From assembly GCA_009779595.1 (NCBI GenBank), contig WRDZ01000021.1:1-9021 (forward strand): a DNA stretch of 9,021 nt. The letters are read 5' to 3'. Below the pieces are notes generated by a model, which was not told the origin of the DNA, ran no database searches, and was given only the letters and a program-made list of their open reading frames with translations. Numbering within the stretch: the stretch's first letter is position 1; each line of letters begins with the position of its first letter. Origin of the DNA: Alphaproteobacteria bacterium (GTDB lineage Bacteria; Pseudomonadota; Alphaproteobacteria; WRDZ01). The position numbers were made by a program, and so were the translations under genes. Shown here piece by piece: positions 6,835 to 9,021 of the stretch.

Positions 6835-7878
6835 ATGAAAATATTGGTTATAGCGTTCGCATTTGTGCTGTCTTTTGGCCTGACGGTTGCTCAGGCCGCT
6901 CCGCCGACCAGGCTTTCCGAAATATCGGACAGGCTTAGGAAGCTGCGGGCCGAACATATGACTATATCTCCGCAGCTGGACAGGGAATACCATGAGCTTA
7001 TAATGCAGCTGCCTCCCCACATGTTCGAGTATATAATCCCGGCGCTGTTCGAGTCGGGAGTGCCGTTTTCCTTTTTGAACGACCCGAAATGGCAGAGGTA
7101 CAAAGGAAGGAAGCCGACGCGCATAGCCAGGCAGATGCAGGATTTCGCCAAAGAACATCTGGCTGACCTGTCCCCCAGCAACTATCTGCTGCTTGCCCCT
7201 GAAATGTGGGATATTGCAAGCGACGAAACTTTGGGGGCCGAGGCAACGCGGCGTTCGGGCACAAGCAGCGTCATTCTGGTTGACCAGCAGTTTTTAAGCG
7301 ACATATCCGGCAGCCATGAGTCGCAGCAGCAAGACGCGCTTGACGCGGCGGCCGAAAACCCGCGCCAGGCTGAAAACCCGCTGACGCGGCAGCAGGTGCA
7401 GGCGTTCCTGGCTTCGGTGGACGACTTTAAGCGTGTGGAAAGCAGGTTGAAGATACTGGCTTTGCAGCATGCCTATGAAAACGGCGGTATTGCGAACTAT
7501 ATGACCAGGCCGTGCGAAATGACCGTGAAAGCTTACAAGGCGGACAACCTGGAAAAGGATTTAAGGCTCATGGCTGCAAAGCACGGCATGACGCTTGAGC
7601 AGTGGACGGATATTTGCGACAGGACTTACAAGGCGTATCGCATGGCCAACATGAACCTGGTGCACGCCCAGCGGATATTTGTCAATGCCGCGTTCATCAA
7701 GGCAATGCAGGGCAGGGCAAACATGGGCGAAATCGACCGTTTCCAGCTTGAGGCGTCCAAAGCTTATGTGGCCATGTTCGAGGGCACGTATGACGAAGCC
7801 ATGGCCGTTAAGCCGTACAAAGACCAAATTGGCCTTATAATGCGCGACCACAAGTTCATTTTCGCCCCGATTAATTAG
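6835..7878 (+). CDS. Secreted or periplasmic helical protein, function unknown
   Basis: A 347-residue protein with a clear Sec signal peptide: MK, then a hydrophobic core (residues 3-18), then the A-Q-A cleavage motif (19-21) before APP. The mature protein is mostly helical. A lower-complexity Gln/Ala/Asn-rich linker at about 160-184 separates two halves. The second half contains LTRQQVQAFLASVDDFKRVESRL (183-205) and HGMTLEQWTDICDRTYKAY (250-268). This loosely recalls uncharacterised proteobacterial proteins with a G-F-x-x-x-E-E-W-x-x-x-x-D-R pattern, a resemblance from memory only. The only two cysteines are C227 and C261, both in the second half, and could form a disulfide in the periplasm. 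AGGGGAA (6824-6830) before ATG 6835 supports the start. It is divergent from the rcdA-like gene. No catalytic motif is recognised. Confidence 0.88.
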   Translation: MKILVIAFAFVLSFGLTVAQAAPPTRLSEISDRLRKLRAEHMTISPQLDREYHELIMQLPPHMFEYIIPALFESGVPFSFLNDPKWQRYKGRKPTRIARQMQDFAKEHLADLSPSNYLLLAPEMWDIASDETLGAEATRRSGTSSVILVDQQFLSDISGSHESQQQDALDAAAENPRQAENPLTRQQVQAFLASVDDFKRVESRLKILALQHAYENGGIANYMTRPCEMTVKAYKADNLEKDLRLMAAKHGMTLEQWTDICDRTYKAYRMANMNLVHAQRIFVNAAFIKAMQGRANMGEIDRFQLEASKAYVAMFEGTYDEAMAVKPYKDQIGLIMRDHKFIFAPIN

Positions 7879-7892
7879 GGTAAATAGCGCAA

Positions 7893-8003
7893 GTCCGCAC
7901 GGGCAAGCGCCAAAGCGAGCCGAAAAGCGAGCGACGCGCGCCGCCTATGGGCGGGCGGACGCGCGTGTCCTGCGGACCGCCTGGCGGTGCCGCTGTCGCG
8001 GCA
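7893..8003. repeat. GC-rich nested inverted repeats between convergent genes
   Basis: The spacer between the secreted protein and the hydrolase carries several perfect complementary arms. GTCCGCA (7893-7899) pairs with TGCGGAC (7971-7977). Inside that, ACGCGCG (7934-7940) pairs with CGCGCGT (7960-7966), and CCGCC (7941-7945) with GGCGG (7950-7954) around TATG. Downstream are ACCGCC/GGCGGT (7976-7988) and TGCCGC/GCGGCA (7988-8003, loop TGTC). AGCGAGC occurs twice, at 7914 and 7926. No T-run follows on either strand, so it is not a classic rho-independent terminator. It may act in two-way termination, or be a dispersed palindromic element or a structured RNA. Confidence 0.65.
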
Positions 8004-8021
8004 GGTTATCTATACGTCAGC

Positions 8022-8720
8022 CTATAACCCCTCGACCGGGTCCAGCACCTCGCACTTTATGCGCAGGTCCTTTTCCACCCGTGCCTTGAAATCGACAGGG
8101 TTGGCCTGTATGAACGGGAATGTGTTGTAATGTATGGGGATAACCACCTTGGGCTGCATCAGGCGCACGGCGACAACCGCCTCGTCTATGTTCATGGTGA
8201 ACTTGCCGCCGATGGGCACAAGCATTATGTCGGGCTGGTAAATCTCGCCCACCAGCTTGAAATCCAGATGCAGCGCCGTGTCCCCAAGGTGGTATATCTT
8301 GGTGTGGTCGAAGGTCAGCAGGACGCTTGCCCCAAACCCGAAGTCGGTCCCGTCGGCGAAGTTGCCCGAGTGCATGGCCGTGCGGTAATGCGCCTTGCCC
8401 CATGAGAACGGCAGAGTGCCGCCAACGGCTATGGGGTTTGTCTTGGCCTCCTGCTTTTCCAGGAATTCGGCGACCTTGTACGAACAGGTTATGGCGCAGC
8501 CGTTCTTTTTGGCAATCTCGACGCTGTCGCCTATATGGTCGGCATGCCCGTGCGTGACCAGTATGTCCGTCGCCTTCACGTTTTCGGCCTTCATGCGCGC
8601 AAGCTGGTTGCCGGTCAGGAACGGGTCGACGGCTATGAAGGCGTCGCCGTGCTGTATCACGAATCCGCTGTGCCCAAGGTAATGCAGCTTCAAGTCCCCG
8701 AAAGTGTAAACTCCGGCCAT
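8022..8720 (-). CDS. UPF0173 metal-dependent hydrolase (metallo-beta-lactamase fold)
   Basis: A 232-residue member of the UPF0173 family, which resembles YtkL of Bacillus and is found in bacteria and archaea; the natural substrate is unknown to me. Family features in order: LHYLGHSGFVI (12-22), DPFLTGN (32-38), the metal-binding THGHADHIGD (56-65, with H57, H59, D61, H62), H117 in AMHSGN, D147 in HLGDT, LVPIGGKFTM (167-176) and VIPIHYNTFP (193-202, H197). All expected metal ligands are present, consistent with two zinc-type ions. No signal peptide, so cytosolic. ATG at 8720 is chosen because the minus-strand Shine-Dalgarno AGAGGAGGA (8735-8727) sits 7 bases before it; an in-frame TTG at 8726 abuts that site and is unlikely. 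Convergent with the secreted-protein gene, divergent from ligA. Confidence 0.93.
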   Translation of the reverse strand: MAGVYTFGDLKLHYLGHSGFVIQHGDAFIAVDPFLTGNQLARMKAENVKATDILVTHGHADHIGDSVEIAKKNGCAITCSYKVAEFLEKQEAKTNPIAVGGTLPFSWGKAHYRTAMHSGNFADGTDFGFGASVLLTFDHTKIYHLGDTALHLDFKLVGEIYQPDIMLVPIGGKFTMNIDEAVVAVRLMQPKVVIPIHYNTFPFIQANPVDFKARVEKDLRIKCEVLDPVEGL

Positions 8721-8726
8721 TTGCAA

Positions 8727-8735
8727 TCCTCCTCT
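8727..8735 (-). promoter_or_regulatory. Ribosome binding site of the UPF0173 gene
   Basis: Minus-strand AGAGGAGGA, whose GGAGG core is 7 bases from the ATG at 8720. It excludes the in-frame TTG at 8726 as start. Confidence 0.85.
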
Positions 8736-8743
8736 TTTATTAG

Positions 8744-8770
8744 TTGCATATGTTAAAGTAATATTATAAA
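8744..8770 (+). promoter_or_regulatory. Possible promoter of ligA
   Basis: TTGCAT (8744-8749) and TATAAA (8765-8770) with a 15 bp spacer, shorter than ideal; TAAATT at 8767-8772 with 17 bp is the alternative. Transcription would start close to the ATG at 8779, leaving a very short or absent leader, which fits the lack of a clear Shine-Dalgarno sequence there. Confidence 0.3.
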
Positions 8771-8773
8771 TTG

Positions 8774-8802
8774 ATTATATGGAAGAAAAACTTAAAAGTC
8801 TA
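8774..8802 (-). promoter_or_regulatory. Possible promoter of the UPF0173 gene
   Basis: Minus-strand TAGACT (8802-8797), 17 bp, then a perfect TATAAT (8779-8774). A second perfect minus-strand TATAAT lies at 8768-8763 but lacks a convincing -35. The -35 lies inside ligA coding sequence, so the two divergent transcripts would overlap. Confidence 0.4.
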
Positions 8803-9021
8803 TATAAACGTTTGGCCGAGCTGCAGGACGCGTATTACAACGAGGCGGCCCCGCTGATAAGCGACGCGGAATACGACCAGTTCAAGCAGGAGCTTGAGCG
8901 GCTTGAGGCCATGTACCCGGACCAGGTCCAGCGCCGCATGGTCGGCCCCAAGCCCAGCGAAAAGTTCGGCAAGGTCGCCCACCAAGAGCCCATGCTTTCG
9001 CTGAACAACATCTTCACGGAC
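8779..9021 (+). CDS. ligA: NAD+-dependent DNA ligase, N-terminal part (cut by window end)
   Basis: LigA seals nicks in DNA during replication and repair using NAD+ as the adenylate donor. The 81 residues visible are the N-terminal Ia domain that binds the nicotinamide end of NAD+. It has the helical pair LYKRLAELQDAYYNEAAPLISDAEYDQFKQELERLEAMYP, with the NAD-contacting YY...P.ISDAEYD pattern, then FGKVAHQEPMLSLNNIFTD (residues 63-81), which matches the conserved V-x-H-x-x-P-M-L-S-L-x-N-x-F. The active-site K-x-D-G lysine lies beyond the window edge. The usual S-P-T-Q-x-V-G before this block reads MVGPKPSEKFG here, a mild departure. ATG 8779 is the natural start by homology although no strong Shine-Dalgarno sequence precedes it. 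Confidence 0.93.
   Translation, partial: MEEKLKSLYKRLAELQDAYYNEAAPLISDAEYDQFKQELERLEAMYPDQVQRRMVGPKPSEKFGKVAHQEPMLSLNNIFTD

Noticed and set aside
6733..7158. Upstream extension of the rcdA-like frame into the secreted-protein gene
   Set aside because: It would overlap a gene with a clear signal peptide and ribosome binding site; family similarity begins only after the ATG at 6732.
8017..8403. Glycine/arginine/histidine-rich minus-strand frame inside the UPF0173 gene
   Set aside because: It is in the wrong frame of a gene whose metal-binding motifs are intact.
8721..8726. TTG start two codons upstream for the UPF0173 gene
   Set aside because: It is only one base from the Shine-Dalgarno sequence; the ATG at 8720 has ideal spacing.
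1..9021. CRISPR array, insertion sequence, tRNA, rRNA or phage/defence genes
   Set aside because: No spaced direct repeats, transposase motifs, terminal inverted repeats, cloverleaf arms or defence domains were seen by eye on either strand.

Overview
The window reads as a piece of an alphaproteobacterial chromosome. The F1-ATPase alpha and beta chains are very close to the mitochondrial/alphaproteobacterial type, for example the alpha motif VGLSVSRVGSAAQ and the K/A/T-rich N-terminal extension on beta. A DUF1465/RcdA-type protein, a family I know only from Alphaproteobacteria, points the same way. Species cannot be named. An uncultured, possibly host-associated lineage would fit, but that is a guess.

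Layout. Positions 1-3972 hold the F1 part of ATP synthase in the order atpA (3' part only), atpG, atpD, atpC, all on + and tightly packed. A half-size ABC exporter (3969-5624) starts inside the atpC stop codon through an ATGA overlap and so looks like the last gene of the ATP synthase transcript. At 5632-5660 a strong sigma70-like promoter (TTGTAA, 17 bp, extended -10 TATAAT) starts a new unit with a small ankyrin-like protein (5698-6297). Facing it, 6 bp away, is a minus-strand rcdA/DUF1465-like gene (6304-6732). A divergent intergenic region then leads to a secreted protein of unknown function (6835-7878). Next comes a 143 bp GC-rich spacer full of nested inverted repeats. A minus-strand UPF0173 metallo-beta-lactamase-fold hydrolase follows (8022-8720), and the 5' end of ligA, NAD+-dependent DNA ligase, is cut by the window edge (8779-9021).

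How the genes relate. The first four build the catalytic head, rotor shaft and regulatory subunit of F1. The F0 genes and atpH are not in view; in this group F0 usually lies elsewhere, and atpH would be expected just upstream. The exporter is probably co-transcribed with them but has no obvious functional link. The rest are separate short units: a probable cell-cycle proteolysis adaptor, two orphan proteins, a housekeeping hydrolase and DNA ligase. I saw no CRISPR array, insertion sequence, tRNA, rRNA or defence system. Most of the window is ordinary; the points of interest are the exporter fused to the atp operon, the structured spacer, and the two orphan genes.
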